NCBI GenBank assembly: GCA_002708085.1
Contig: PAOU01000009.1
Coordinates: 6,127-57,805 of the forward strand
Reading direction: 5' to 3'
From: Dehalococcoidia bacterium
Lineage (GTDB): Bacteria > Chloroflexota > Dehalococcoidia > Lucifugimonadales > Lucifugimonadaceae
DNA: 51,679 bases
Numbering within the stretch: the stretch's first letter is position 1; each line of letters starts with the position of its first letter. The notes below the pieces were generated by a model. That model was not told where the DNA came from. It did no database searches and saw nothing but the letters and a program-made list of their open reading frames with translations. The position numbers and the translations under genes were made by a program. This document shows, piece by piece, positions 18,500 through 28,021 of this stretch.

Positions 18500-19483
18500 T
18501 TAATTAATATTAGATCTGTTTTTTCCAATAACATCTCTATTAATTAAATTTTCAGGAAAATTTCCTTGTAAAACAGTTAAAGCTTCTCCAACGACTCTTT
18601 CTTGTAATTCTTCATTGGATTCCTGTGAAAAATAGGCAGTATGAGGAGTTACAATGACATTTTTAAATTTGAATAACTCATTAGAGGCTTTAGGATTAGG
18701 GTCTTCCATTACATCTAAACCTACTCCTAAAATTTTCTCTGAACTTAGACCTTTAATCAAAGCATCTTCATCAATCAAGCCTCCTCTAGCAGCATTAATA
18801 ATAATGACATCATCTTTCATTATTTGAATTTGATCAAAAGAAATCAAATGTTTAGTTTCTTTTATTAAAGGAATATGAAGAGTAATAAAATCAGAATTTT
18901 TAAATAAATAATCTAAAGTTACCGATTTAACATTATTTTCTTGATCGTCATCTTTTAATAATGGATCAAATGCTATAACTTCTATACCAAATACGTTAGC
19001 TTTTTTCGCAACATTTTTCCCAATTCTTCCATAACCAATAATACCCAAAGTAGATTTATTCAATCTCCGTATTCTTTCTACTTTATTTACTTCATGCCAC
19101 AATCCTTCTTTAACTTTTTTATCATGAGGCATTATAGATCTATTCAAATTTAAGAGCATAGCTAAAACATGATCTGACACTTCATCTAAACAATAATCAG
19201 GAATATTTGTAATTATTATTCCTAGTTCTGTAGCTTTTTGTATGTCAATATTGTCTACTCCTATACCATATCTGCAAGCTACTTTACATTTTTTCGCAGC
19301 TTCTAAAACATCTTCATTAATATCAGCAAAACAAAATAAGATAGCATCAACATCTTTAATTAAATTTATTAAAGTGGATTGATCAGAATTTGGAGCTACT
19401 ATCAACTCATGGCCGTTATCTTCTATAATTTTCTTCTCTATATCAATATTAGGCCAAACATAATCAGTTATTAGAATTTTCAT
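18500..19483 (-). CDS. D-2-hydroxyacid dehydrogenase / phosphoglycerate dehydrogenase-like
   Basis: RYGIGVDNIDIQKATELGI, LGIIGYGRIGKNVAKKANVFG, INAARGGLIDEDAL, TPHTAYFSQES. Confidence 0.93.
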   Translation of the reverse strand: MKILITDYVWPNIDIEKKIIEDNGHELIVAPNSDQSTLINLIKDVDAILFCFADINEDVLEAAKKCKVACRYGIGVDNIDIQKATELGIIITNIPDYCLDEVSDHVLAMLLNLNRSIMPHDKKVKEGLWHEVNKVERIRRLNKSTLGIIGYGRIGKNVAKKANVFGIEVIAFDPLLKDDDQENNVKSVTLDYLFKNSDFITLHIPLIKETKHLISFDQIQIMKDDVIIINAARGGLIDEDALIKGLSSEKILGVGLDVMEDPNPKASNELFKFKNVIVTPHTAYFSQESNEELQERVVGEALTVLQGNFPENLINRDVIGKNRSNIN

Positions 19484-21117
19484 TATTCTGACTCCATAAG
19501 TTCATTTTCTATAGGTTTAAATTGACAACCTTCAACAAAAAAATTAAAAAAATCGTCGGTTGTTTCTAATTCTACATGTTCAATAGTTTTTACCAAATTT
19601 TCCATTGAAATTCTGAGTTTTTTGGATAATAACATTATAGTAGCACCTTCTAAAGAACCATTACCAATTTTTATCACTTCTGTGTTTGGTAGATCTACTA
19701 TAAATCCAATTTTCTTAGCATTTTCAACATCTATATAATTAGCAAAACCTCCACTAAGATAAATTTTTGAAAAGCTATTCAAATCAGCAGGATATTTTCT
19801 GATTACAATAGCTTGCCCACATGAATTGGCAGCTTTAGCTTGTGCTAGAGCACTCACATCTGCTCTAGATAAACTAATGCCTTCATCTTTTGAAATAACA
19901 TATTCTTGAGCATTTTTTTCAAAAACTCCAAGTTCATTCATAATACCATTTGATTTAAGTTCAGAAAGAATATCAATCAAACCAGAACCACAAATTCCTT
20001 CTGGCTTTGAATTGCCTATAATTTTAATTTTTGATTGATCATTATCAAAAACAAATGCTTCAATAGCACCATCATAACCTGGCATAGCATAAGTAACTTC
20101 CCCACCTTCAAAAGCAGGTCCGGCAGGACAAGAAGCAGCCATTAATTTATTCTTATTACCAACTACGATTTCAGTGTTTGTTCCAATATCAACTAGTATT
20201 ACATTTTTTTCTTCATTATCCATTGATATAGTTAAAAGATCAGCAGTAACATCTGATCCCACATGTGAACCAATTAATGGTGCTCCATAAACATTTGCAT
20301 TCGGATTAATCCTTATACCTAATTCTTTAGCAGTAGTATATATGGCTGTAGAATCTCGTTTTCCTTTTTCTGTTTCTAATTCTGTAAAAGATTTATATGG
20401 TTTTTGTCCTATAGAAAAAACATCAAATCCAAAACAAATATCTCTCATTGTTGAATTTCCAACGATTACAATTTCATAAATCCACCTGCGCCTAATATTA
20501 AATTCTTTACATAATTCACCAATTTCAAAATTTATTCCAGAAATAAGTACTGATTGAAGTTCACCTTTAAATTTTCCAGTTTCATAAGAAATTCTATTCA
20601 TTACATCGCTACCACCAAAACGTTGAGGGTTTTCAAAAGAAGAAGTACCCAATATATTTCCGTCTTGCATATTAACTAAATTCATAACTATCGTAGTTGT
20701 TCCAATATCTATTGAAAGACCAAAAATATAACCTTTAAAATCATCAATTTTTTCTGATTCATTATAAATTATTGAATCTCCTTTTTTTACTGTAATAGGA
20801 TCAAATTCAAAATCTCGTTTTAGTCCTTTATCTAAAATTTTTGGTTGTCTTCGAAGAACATTAAACCTAATGTTTTTGTTAGGGTCTTTTACAATTGCTT
20901 GACAAGCTAAACGATAATTTTCTTTTAAAAATTTTTCTGATTCAGTTTTTTCAGAAAGTCCTTCAAATCCTTCTATTAGTTCAACGATACATTCATGACA
21001 TTCACCTGTACGGCCGCAGGATGTAGGAACTCTTACATTTAAAAAATCAGCATAATCAAAAATAGATTTATTTTTTTCTGATTCAATTTGAAATTTTTCG
21101 AAAAATATTGGAGACAT
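19483..21117 (-). CDS. ASKHA-domain corrinoid activation/regeneration protein with N-terminal 2Fe-2S ferredoxin domain (RACo/RamA-like)
   Basis: VPTSCGRTGECHECIVELIEG...YRLACQA (plant-type 2Fe-2S Cys set), GLSIDIGTTTIVMNLV, ILVDIGTNTEIVVGN, SCPAGPAFEGGE, GICGSGLIDILSEL. Confidence 0.9.
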   Translation of the reverse strand: MSPIFFEKFQIESEKNKSIFDYADFLNVRVPTSCGRTGECHECIVELIEGFEGLSEKTESEKFLKENYRLACQAIVKDPNKNIRFNVLRRQPKILDKGLKRDFEFDPITVKKGDSIIYNESEKIDDFKGYIFGLSIDIGTTTIVMNLVNMQDGNILGTSSFENPQRFGGSDVMNRISYETGKFKGELQSVLISGINFEIGELCKEFNIRRRWIYEIVIVGNSTMRDICFGFDVFSIGQKPYKSFTELETEKGKRDSTAIYTTAKELGIRINPNANVYGAPLIGSHVGSDVTADLLTISMDNEEKNVILVDIGTNTEIVVGNKNKLMAASCPAGPAFEGGEVTYAMPGYDGAIEAFVFDNDQSKIKIIGNSKPEGICGSGLIDILSELKSNGIMNELGVFEKNAQEYVISKDEGISLSRADVSALAQAKAANSCGQAIVIRKYPADLNSFSKIYLSGGFANYIDVENAKKIGFIVDLPNTEVIKIGNGSLEGATIMLLSKKLRISMENLVKTIEHVELETTDDFFNFFVEGCQFKPIENELMESE

Positions 21118-21152
21118 TTTATAAATAGAAAATTAGATATATAAAAATTATA

Positions 21153-21416
21153 TCAAATTTCCCAAGCCGTCCTATAATCTAATAAATCAGATCCAGTACA
21201 TACAGGTAAGTCTTCTTTTTTTTGTGTAAAGAATTGATTTTTACAACTAAAATTAGCAGTACATCTAGATTTTGCATCTTTATATGGACAACGTTTTTTA
21301 CTAATCTCATCAGCATTAAAAGAAATATCTTTATAAATTAAAAATAATTTTTCAAGACTATCTTTAGCCTTTTCAACATTAATTTTTTTCCTTAAATTAT
21401 TACCATTAGTATTCAA
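21153..21416 (-). CDS. small four-cysteine protein in corrinoid cluster
   Basis: 87 aa, KKRCPYKDAKSRCTANFSCKNQFFTQKKEDLPVCTGSDLLDYRTAWEI; packed between corrinoid protein and activator. Confidence 0.65.
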   Translation of the reverse strand: MNTNGNNLRKKINVEKAKDSLEKLFLIYKDISFNADEISKKRCPYKDAKSRCTANFSCKNQFFTQKKEDLPVCTGSDLLDYRTAWEI

Positions 21417-21418
21417 AG

Positions 21419-22156
21419 TTATCCTTTATTAACACCTAATATATCTTTAGCAATCTGAACACATTCAACCGCATTTGAACCATATCCATCTGCCCCCATT
21501 TCATCAGCAAAATTCTTTGTTACAGGAGCGCCTCCTACAAGTATTTTTACTTCTTCTCTAAGACCAGCTTCTTCGAAAGCTTCAATGGTTACTCCCATAT
21601 TAGGCATAGTAGTAGTTAATAATGCAGACATACCTACAACTGTTGCTTCATGTTCTAATACAGCATCTATAAATTCATCAGGTTTTGTGTCAACACCTAA
21701 ATCATGAACAGTAAAACCACCACCTCTCAACATCATAATACATAAATTTTTTCCTATATCATGTAAATCACCTTTTACTGTACCCATTATTACAGTTCCT
21801 ATAGGCTCAACTCCTGATGCAGAAAGTATTGGATCTATATGTTCCATTCCTGCTTTCATTGCTCTGGCAGAAATTAAAACTTCAGGTACAAATATCACAT
21901 TATCTCTAAATTTCACTCCTACAATTGCCATACCAGCAATTAGACCATCATCTAGTACTGTATTTGCCTCATAACCTTCATCTAATGCTTTTTTGACTAA
22001 ATCATATACGTCATTATTTTTACCTTTAATTAAATTAAAAGCTATCTGTTGCATCAACAAATCAGAACTATCAAACATAGAACCTATATGTTCTTGCTCA
22101 TTCGGTTTTGTCACATATTTAAATTCTTCAGATAATCCTTCGTGAATAATCGCCAT
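21419..22156 (-). CDS. cobalamin-binding (corrinoid) methyltransferase protein, MtbC/MetH-B12 type
   Basis: GMAIVGVKFRDNVIFVPEVLISARAMKAGM; GTVKGDLHDIGKNLCIMMLRGGGFTVHDLGVD (DxHxxG B12 motif). Confidence 0.95.
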   Translation of the reverse strand: MAIIHEGLSEEFKYVTKPNEQEHIGSMFDSSDLLMQQIAFNLIKGKNNDVYDLVKKALDEGYEANTVLDDGLIAGMAIVGVKFRDNVIFVPEVLISARAMKAGMEHIDPILSASGVEPIGTVIMGTVKGDLHDIGKNLCIMMLRGGGFTVHDLGVDTKPDEFIDAVLEHEATVVGMSALLTTTMPNMGVTIEAFEEAGLREEVKILVGGAPVTKNFADEMGADGYGSNAVECVQIAKDILGVNKG

Positions 22157-22214
22157 AAAGTCTCCTTATATATTGAAAAGAAAGTTTATATCTAAATTCA
22201 ATTTAATGAAATAG

Positions 22215-23231
22215 TTAATGCTTTTTTAAAGTCCATTCTTCAACAGCTTCTGGGATTGCTAATAAATTTTCAATTTTAGTTTTTAAAGGAATTGCACATT
22301 CTGGTGCAATCAATTGAACTCCTGCATCTAGAGCTTTAAATACTTCTTGTTTAACATCACTAACACCTTTAGAGTATAGAGTCTCTGGATTATTGATGTT
22401 TCCAGCTAAATTAATTTTACCATCAACTGCATTCATAGCTTCTTGAGGATCATTTTTTGAATCAAAATGAAAAGCAGCCATTCCACTTTCTGCAATATAA
22501 GGCATTCTATCAATCGTTTTACCACAGATATGAAGTATTAGAGGAACAGGAAGAGTCTCTACTAATTCTTGATGAATTTCTAAAAGAAATCTTTTATAGT
22601 ATTCACCACTTACCAGATCTCCAGTAGCATGATCAGGTACAACTAATACATCAGCACCAGCATCAATTTGAGCTTGACCAAATAAAACAGTTATTTCTCT
22701 TAATTTGTATAAACATTCCATAGTTTTTTGTGGATCATCTATAGATAAAAGTAAAAAAGGCTCTACTCCAAAAACATGATAGGCAAGAGTCCATGGACCC
22801 ATGGTTTTACCAATTATAGCTACTTCATCACCAACTTCTTTTTTTAATATTTCAATTGATTTAGTAATAGCCAAATTATCTTGATGTTCCAAAAAACCAG
22901 AAGGGATTTTAATATCATCGGGAGTTTTCCAAATAGGGTTACCCATTCTTACAGTAGGCCAATTATCTTTTTGTTCCCATTGCATTTCACATCCTAAAGC
23001 AGAGGATTCTTGGATTATCGAAAAATATGGAGCAATAGAATCAAAACCTAGTTCTGTATAACCTGTTACTGCTAATTTAGCATTTAATTCTGGATCTCTA
23101 CATGCATCTGGAAAAGGTGCATCTACTAAATCCATTAATTCAACAGTAGCAACATTTGTTGGATTAGATACAGGAGTTCTATCTACTGGTTTTCCAGTTA
23201 AAGCATTAATTACTCTTTCTTTCTTTTTCAT
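22215..23231 (-). CDS. uroporphyrinogen decarboxylase-family corrinoid methyltransferase (MtaA/CmuA-like)
   Basis: KERVINALTGKPVDRTPVSNP, DAGADVLVVPDHATGD, LILHICGKTIDRMPYIAESG, HFDSKNDPQEAMNAVDGKINLAGNINNPETL (His-x-Cys zinc site). Confidence 0.88.
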   Translation of the reverse strand: MKKKERVINALTGKPVDRTPVSNPTNVATVELMDLVDAPFPDACRDPELNAKLAVTGYTELGFDSIAPYFSIIQESSALGCEMQWEQKDNWPTVRMGNPIWKTPDDIKIPSGFLEHQDNLAITKSIEILKKEVGDEVAIIGKTMGPWTLAYHVFGVEPFLLLSIDDPQKTMECLYKLREITVLFGQAQIDAGADVLVVPDHATGDLVSGEYYKRFLLEIHQELVETLPVPLILHICGKTIDRMPYIAESGMAAFHFDSKNDPQEAMNAVDGKINLAGNINNPETLYSKGVSDVKQEVFKALDAGVQLIAPECAIPLKTKIENLLAIPEAVEEWTLKKH

Positions 23232-23247
23232 ATCATTAAAAAATTAT

Positions 23248-23904
23248 TTATGTTGATGAAAATCCCAATGTTTGAGTGGTCATTTGCCCAGCCATATCTT
23301 CTGCTGCAAGAGAATCTTCAGTTGCGCTAATATTTCTTGCTATAGGAAGTATTATTTTCATTATTGCATCGTTTCTTCTAAAACATTGTAGGGATACTTC
23401 AGTATGACTTACTTTTACACATCCTCCATATCTATTTAATCCATTCACAACAGCTCTATATCGAATTTCAGGTTTTTTAGCTTCTCCTTCTCCAGAAACA
23501 GTGTAAATAGTTTTGCCTTCAACTTCTTTTGGAGTTAGATATAATTGCATCTCAGATCTTAAATCTTTCACAGTAATTTTAGATTCTGAATCATAATTAT
23601 CATTTTTCATTACAGCTCTTTTTAATAGAAATCTTAGTGGAGAAGTACAACAACCATTTTTCATTCCGCAATCATAAGTAGCTTGATTGTAAGAGCCCTC
23701 TAATGGTTTAGCTCCACCAAATAAGACAATCCTGTCTCTAATTTGAGTTAACCTTTCTTTTACACCATCTTTATTTCTGTAAGAATGAACAGTTAAAGTT
23801 GAGTCTTTTAAAAATAGCCCTACTGTAATTTCATGGAAAAAAGGATCCATAGAAATAAGCTCTAAGCATGTTCCGTATTTCTCTATAACTTCTTGAGGTT
23901 TCAT
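23248..23904 (-). CDS. hypothetical Cys-containing protein in corrinoid cluster
   Basis: 218 aa; YDCGMKNGCCTSPLRFLLKRAV; located inside the methyltransferase gene run. Confidence 0.75.
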   Translation of the reverse strand: MKPQEVIEKYGTCLELISMDPFFHEITVGLFLKDSTLTVHSYRNKDGVKERLTQIRDRIVLFGGAKPLEGSYNQATYDCGMKNGCCTSPLRFLLKRAVMKNDNYDSESKITVKDLRSEMQLYLTPKEVEGKTIYTVSGEGEAKKPEIRYRAVVNGLNRYGGCVKVSHTEVSLQCFRRNDAIMKIILPIARNISATEDSLAAEDMAGQMTTQTLGFSST

Positions 23905-23942
23905 AATTAATTCACTAAATATACTTTAATATAATAAATTAT

Positions 23943-24833
23943 TTAATTATTTGAATCTATCATTTTTCTAAATTCTTTAATATGGAGTTTATTTGTCCCA
24001 CAACATCCTCCGAGAATACTTACACCTAAATCTAACATTTTATTGTAATTTTTAACCATAAATTCAGGTTTTTCATTATATACAATTTTTCCTTTGATTA
24101 TTTCAGGAATTCCTGCATTTGATTGAATCATAACAGGTTTTTCAGAATATTTTGTCAATTCTGAAGCAACTTCAAGCATAATATCAGATCCATTACCACA
24201 ATTAGAAGCAACAACATCTGCTCCAGAATTAATCAAATCTTTTACAGCTTTTTCTGGCGTAATACCCATCATAGTAAATAAACCTCTAGGGCCTTTATCA
24301 AAAACCATACTTCCTATAACTGCTTTATCAGTAATCTGTTTGGCAGTTTTAATACCTAATGTGATTTCTTCTATTGCTGTCATAGTTTCAAAAATTATTC
24401 CATCAACCCCTCCTTCTAATAAAGCAGAAATTTGTTGGTGAAAGGCTTCACCCATTTCTTCTTCAGAAATATCTCCTAAAGGTTGTAAAAATTCACCTGT
24501 AGGGCCTATTGAACCAATAACAAACTGGTTATCTTTTGCTTCAGATTTTGCTAATTGTGCAGCTTTAATATTTAAAGTTTTGATCAGATCTTTATGTCCA
24601 TATTTCTCTAACATAAAAGAATTGCCACCAAAAGAATTTGTTAAAACAAAGTCTGATCCATTTTCAAAATAATTTTTTGCCATACCTTTGATAACATCAG
24701 GGGCAGTATGACACATATATTCTGGACATCCACCTGGTTCAAGTCCTTTAGTTTGCAAATAACTCCCAGTAGCACCATCTCCAAGAAGAGTAATACCAGA
24801 TTTTATTGAGTCTAAAAAATTCACTCTACTCAT
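23943..24833 (-). CDS. homocysteine S-methyltransferase-domain protein (MetH N-terminal/BHMT-like)
   Basis: LLGDGATGSYLQTKGLEPGG, NYFENGSDFVLTNSFGGNS, ASNCGNG, LGGCCGTNKLHIKEFR (zinc GGCCGT). Confidence 0.94.
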   Translation of the reverse strand: MSRVNFLDSIKSGITLLGDGATGSYLQTKGLEPGGCPEYMCHTAPDVIKGMAKNYFENGSDFVLTNSFGGNSFMLEKYGHKDLIKTLNIKAAQLAKSEAKDNQFVIGSIGPTGEFLQPLGDISEEEMGEAFHQQISALLEGGVDGIIFETMTAIEEITLGIKTAKQITDKAVIGSMVFDKGPRGLFTMMGITPEKAVKDLINSGADVVASNCGNGSDIMLEVASELTKYSEKPVMIQSNAGIPEIIKGKIVYNEKPEFMVKNYNKMLDLGVSILGGCCGTNKLHIKEFRKMIDSNN

Positions 24834-25177
24834 TTTTTATACCACAAATGATCAATAGACCCTGGAGTTTGATCTCTATTGTTTTCTTTTATCAAATCTC
24901 GAATTATTGAAACAAAGTTTACAGGCATACCTTCATTGATTTCTTTCAATTTAAGATTTACTAACGTGTCTAAATCACCTTCAAAAGTACCATGTTCTTT
25001 CCATTGAAATCCATCCAAATAAGCATCAGATCCATAACTTCCATCGTGCATAGCTATAGCATCTGCTGCTTCTTGAAATCTCGAATCTAATGTGAATGAA
25101 CTTCTGTTAGATCCTTTAACACCTTCAACTTGAAGTGGAATTTCTTTCCAGTACATTATTCTGATATGGATTTTCAT
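24830..25177 (-). CDS. conserved small protein resembling the virulence factor (PF13769-type) family
   Basis: MKIHIRIMYWKEIPLQVEGV...RFQEAADAIAMHDGSYGSDAYLDGFQW; TGA stop overlaps downstream ATG. Confidence 0.65.
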   Translation of the reverse strand: MKIHIRIMYWKEIPLQVEGVKGSNRSSFTLDSRFQEAADAIAMHDGSYGSDAYLDGFQWKEHGTFEGDLDTLVNLKLKEINEGMPVNFVSIIRDLIKENNRDQTPGSIDHLWYKK

Positions 25178-25180
25178 TTT

Positions 25181-26221
25181 TTAATCAAGATCTCCAGATC
25201 TGAAAGAATCTAAATAATTCATACAAAAATCATCATTACCTAAAAGCATTTCACTTGTAATCTTAAATGCATTAGAAGATAAATCTAATTCAAATACATT
25301 TCTAATATTTGTCTGAACTGGATCAATGATTCCACTATCTATTCCATTTTGAATACAAAGATAAATAAAAACATCATTTATTAATTTTCTTTTTGGTAAA
25401 CCGAATGAAACATTACTTAAACCTCCTGAAATATGAATTTCACCCCCAAAGGATTGTCTTATTACCTTTACTGCATCAAGAAAATGAGGTCCATATGTAG
25501 GAGATACAGAAATAGGGAACACTAAAGGATCAACATGAACTTTTCCATAATTAATATTAAGTTCATCTACTTTTTTCATTAATTCATTTACATTCTCTAC
25601 TCTTTGAACATCATCGTCAGGCATTCCATCTTTACTAGCAGCAGTAATTATCACATGTGTATCAAATTCGTTAACCAAATTTATTGTTTCAATTCTTTCC
25701 AATGCTACTGAATTGATCATAGGAGATCCTTGTTTTCCTGAATAAGCTTTTAAGCCTGCTTCAATAATTTGTGAATTTGAAGAATCAATACTAGGAGGAA
25801 CAGTAGATAAATTCTCTACAACATCGACTAACCAATTCATTGAAAGTATTTGCTCATCTAAATTGTAGGAAACTTCATCAACATTTAAATCTAAAAAATT
25901 AGCACCAGCATTGATTTGTCTATCTACTTGATATTTTATATAACTGATTGCTTGTTCTTGTTCTTGAGATGAACCATGAACTCCTTTCCAGATAGCAACC
26001 ATAAGATGTTTTACGGTTCCTTGTTGATATGGTTGAGTTTCATGAAAATGTTTAGGGATTTCTAAAAACATTTTTTCACCATTAGGATCAGAAAATAAAA
26101 CAGATTTTACTCCTTTTTCATTTTCCCCAATTCTTTTCCCATTCAGTCTTAAAACTCTAGTAGCATGAATGTTTTCACCTACTATAATAAAATTATTATG
26201 ACTATTTAAAGGAATTGACAT
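25181..26221 (-). CDS. methyltetrahydrofolate:corrinoid methyltransferase (pterin-binding domain, AcsE/MetH-type)
   Basis: FIIVGENIHATR, INAGANFLDLNVDEVSYN, PPSIDSSNSQIIEAGLKAY, PMINSVALE, FPISVSPTYGPHFLDAVKVI, HISGGLSNVSFGLPKRKLINDVFI. Confidence 0.93.
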   Translation of the reverse strand: MSIPLNSHNNFIIVGENIHATRVLRLNGKRIGENEKGVKSVLFSDPNGEKMFLEIPKHFHETQPYQQGTVKHLMVAIWKGVHGSSQEQEQAISYIKYQVDRQINAGANFLDLNVDEVSYNLDEQILSMNWLVDVVENLSTVPPSIDSSNSQIIEAGLKAYSGKQGSPMINSVALERIETINLVNEFDTHVIITAASKDGMPDDDVQRVENVNELMKKVDELNINYGKVHVDPLVFPISVSPTYGPHFLDAVKVIRQSFGGEIHISGGLSNVSFGLPKRKLINDVFIYLCIQNGIDSGIIDPVQTNIRNVFELDLSSNAFKITSEMLLGNDDFCMNYLDSFRSGDLD

Positions 26222-27021
26222 CAAAAAACCTCTTTAATATTTGTATTTTTATACCACTTAAGAAATTCATTAATTCCACCGAAAGGATAAATATGTAATT
26301 TATCATATCCAATTAAAGAATTTAGAATATTATCTGGGTTGTGATTAATAATTTTTCTAATATCTAATCCTTGTTTCATAAAAACTGATGTAGTAGCAGA
26401 TACTCCACAAATTTTTGCATATTTTAAAATGGTTGTTAATTTTGCAGGACCAGCAATACCTAAATGAATTTCAGATTTTACACCTATTTTTCCCAAATGA
26501 CTTTTAGTTTTATTAATCCACGAATTTGTTATATCTGGAGACAAACACCATTGAGTAACAATATTAGATTGAATGTTATTTGTATTTAACCATTTAGATT
26601 TTTCAATCATATTTTCAAAATGATTTTTATCATCAGGATTTCCTTCAGGATGACCAGCTATATTTACAGTTTTTATTTTTGACTGTTGGATCAAACCAGT
26701 ATTAAGTAAATCTATTGAACTAGAAAAACGACCTTTGGGGGTAGATATACTTCCTCCAATAATTAAAATTTTGATCACCCCAATTTTTATTAAACCATCT
26801 AAATAATTTATAAAAAACTCTTCGTCTGGAATAGTTCTTGCCGGACAATGTGGTATTGGTGTAAATCCATAATTCAGAATAGTTTCTGATGCATTAATGA
26901 TATCTTGAGGAGAAGCTCCCGGAATATATGTAATGTATATATCATCAACTATATCTTTAGGAAGATCTTTTATTTTTTCTACTTGTTTTGGAATTATTTC
27001 CAAAGAAAATTTTGCTTTCAT
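26221..27021 (-). CDS. methylenetetrahydrofolate reductase-like protein
   Basis: FSLEIIPKQVEKI, DDIYITYIPGASPQDIINAS, GFTPIPHCPARTI, ILIIGGSISTPKGRFSSSIDLL, VNIAGHPEGNPDD, VTQWCLSPDIT. Confidence 0.82.
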   Translation of the reverse strand: MKAKFSLEIIPKQVEKIKDLPKDIVDDIYITYIPGASPQDIINASETILNYGFTPIPHCPARTIPDEEFFINYLDGLIKIGVIKILIIGGSISTPKGRFSSSIDLLNTGLIQQSKIKTVNIAGHPEGNPDDKNHFENMIEKSKWLNTNNIQSNIVTQWCLSPDITNSWINKTKSHLGKIGVKSEIHLGIAGPAKLTTILKYAKICGVSATTSVFMKQGLDIRKIINHNPDNILNSLIGYDKLHIYPFGGINEFLKWYKNTNIKEVF

Positions 27022-27129
27022 TAATCTTATCTATTTATAAAAATCAATATATTATAATAACCCTATTTTTTACGAATAAACAGTTTTATAATCATTGAAT
27101 AAATATTTTAGTATAAAAGGAATCAATTA

Positions 27130-28017
27130 ATGAATATAGGTTTTATAGGTTTAGGAAATATGGGAACGGGAATGGTAAGGAATATATTAAAAAATATGGG
27201 TCAAAATAATAATTTAAACGTGTATACAAGAACTAAATCAAAAATCGACTCTATGGTTGAAGAAGGAGCTACTGGTTGTTATTCACTTAAGGAACTAACT
27301 ACAAATTCAGATATTATTCTAACTTGTTTACCAAATGTTGATACTAGTAGAGATCTTATATTAGGATCAGATGGAATTATAAATCATGCTAATTCTAATC
27401 AAATTATAGTAGATCATAGTACCGTGGACATGAAAACTTCTCAGGATTGTTCAAAGGTAGCATCTGAAAAAAATATTCCTTTTCTTGATGCTCCAATAAG
27501 TGGAGGTCCAACAGGGGCTGCTGAAGGTACATTAACAATAATGGTAGGAGGAGATAAATCTGCATTCGAAAAATCAACTTCAGTTTTCGAAATGATGGGT
27601 GCTAAAATATCTCATATGGGAATAAGTGGAGCTGGCACAGCCATGAAATTAGTCAATCAACTTCTAGTGAGTACTAATACAGTAGCAGCAGCAGAAGCCT
27701 TCGTACTTGCAGAACAAGCTGGAGTGAATTTAAATTCAGCTATAGATATATTAAGTACAAGTTGGGGCAAAAGCCAAATGATTGAAAGAAATGGTCCTAT
27801 TACAGTTGAAAAAAATTTTGAAAATTCAGCTGCACCACTTAGAAACTTAATAAAAGATCTCAATATTATAGAAGATCTAAGACTACAGTTAGGACTTGAA
27901 CTTCCAGTTACACAAGCAAGTTCTAAAGTAGCTAATGATACAAATAATATGGGTCTCACAGAGCCAGATATTGCTGCAACTGCTTTAACAATAAAAAAAC
28001 TATCATCAATAGAGTAG
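27130..28017 (+). CDS. NAD(P)-dependent oxidoreductase, 3-hydroxyisobutyrate dehydrogenase-like
   Basis: MNIGFIGLGNMGTGMVRNI, PFLDAPISGGPTGAAEGTLTIMVGG, GAGTAMKLVNQLLV. Confidence 0.94.
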   Translation: MNIGFIGLGNMGTGMVRNILKNMGQNNNLNVYTRTKSKIDSMVEEGATGCYSLKELTTNSDIILTCLPNVDTSRDLILGSDGIINHANSNQIIVDHSTVDMKTSQDCSKVASEKNIPFLDAPISGGPTGAAEGTLTIMVGGDKSAFEKSTSVFEMMGAKISHMGISGAGTAMKLVNQLLVSTNTVAAAEAFVLAEQAGVNLNSAIDILSTSWGKSQMIERNGPITVEKNFENSAAPLRNLIKDLNIIEDLRLQLGLELPVTQASSKVANDTNNMGLTEPDIAATALTIKKLSSIE

Positions 28018-28021
28018 CAAT

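Noticed and set aside
27022-27129. Possible cobalamin or SAM riboswitch ahead of the corrinoid cluster
   Set aside because: The divergent intergenic space is only about 108 bp and I could not see the conserved elements; no support.
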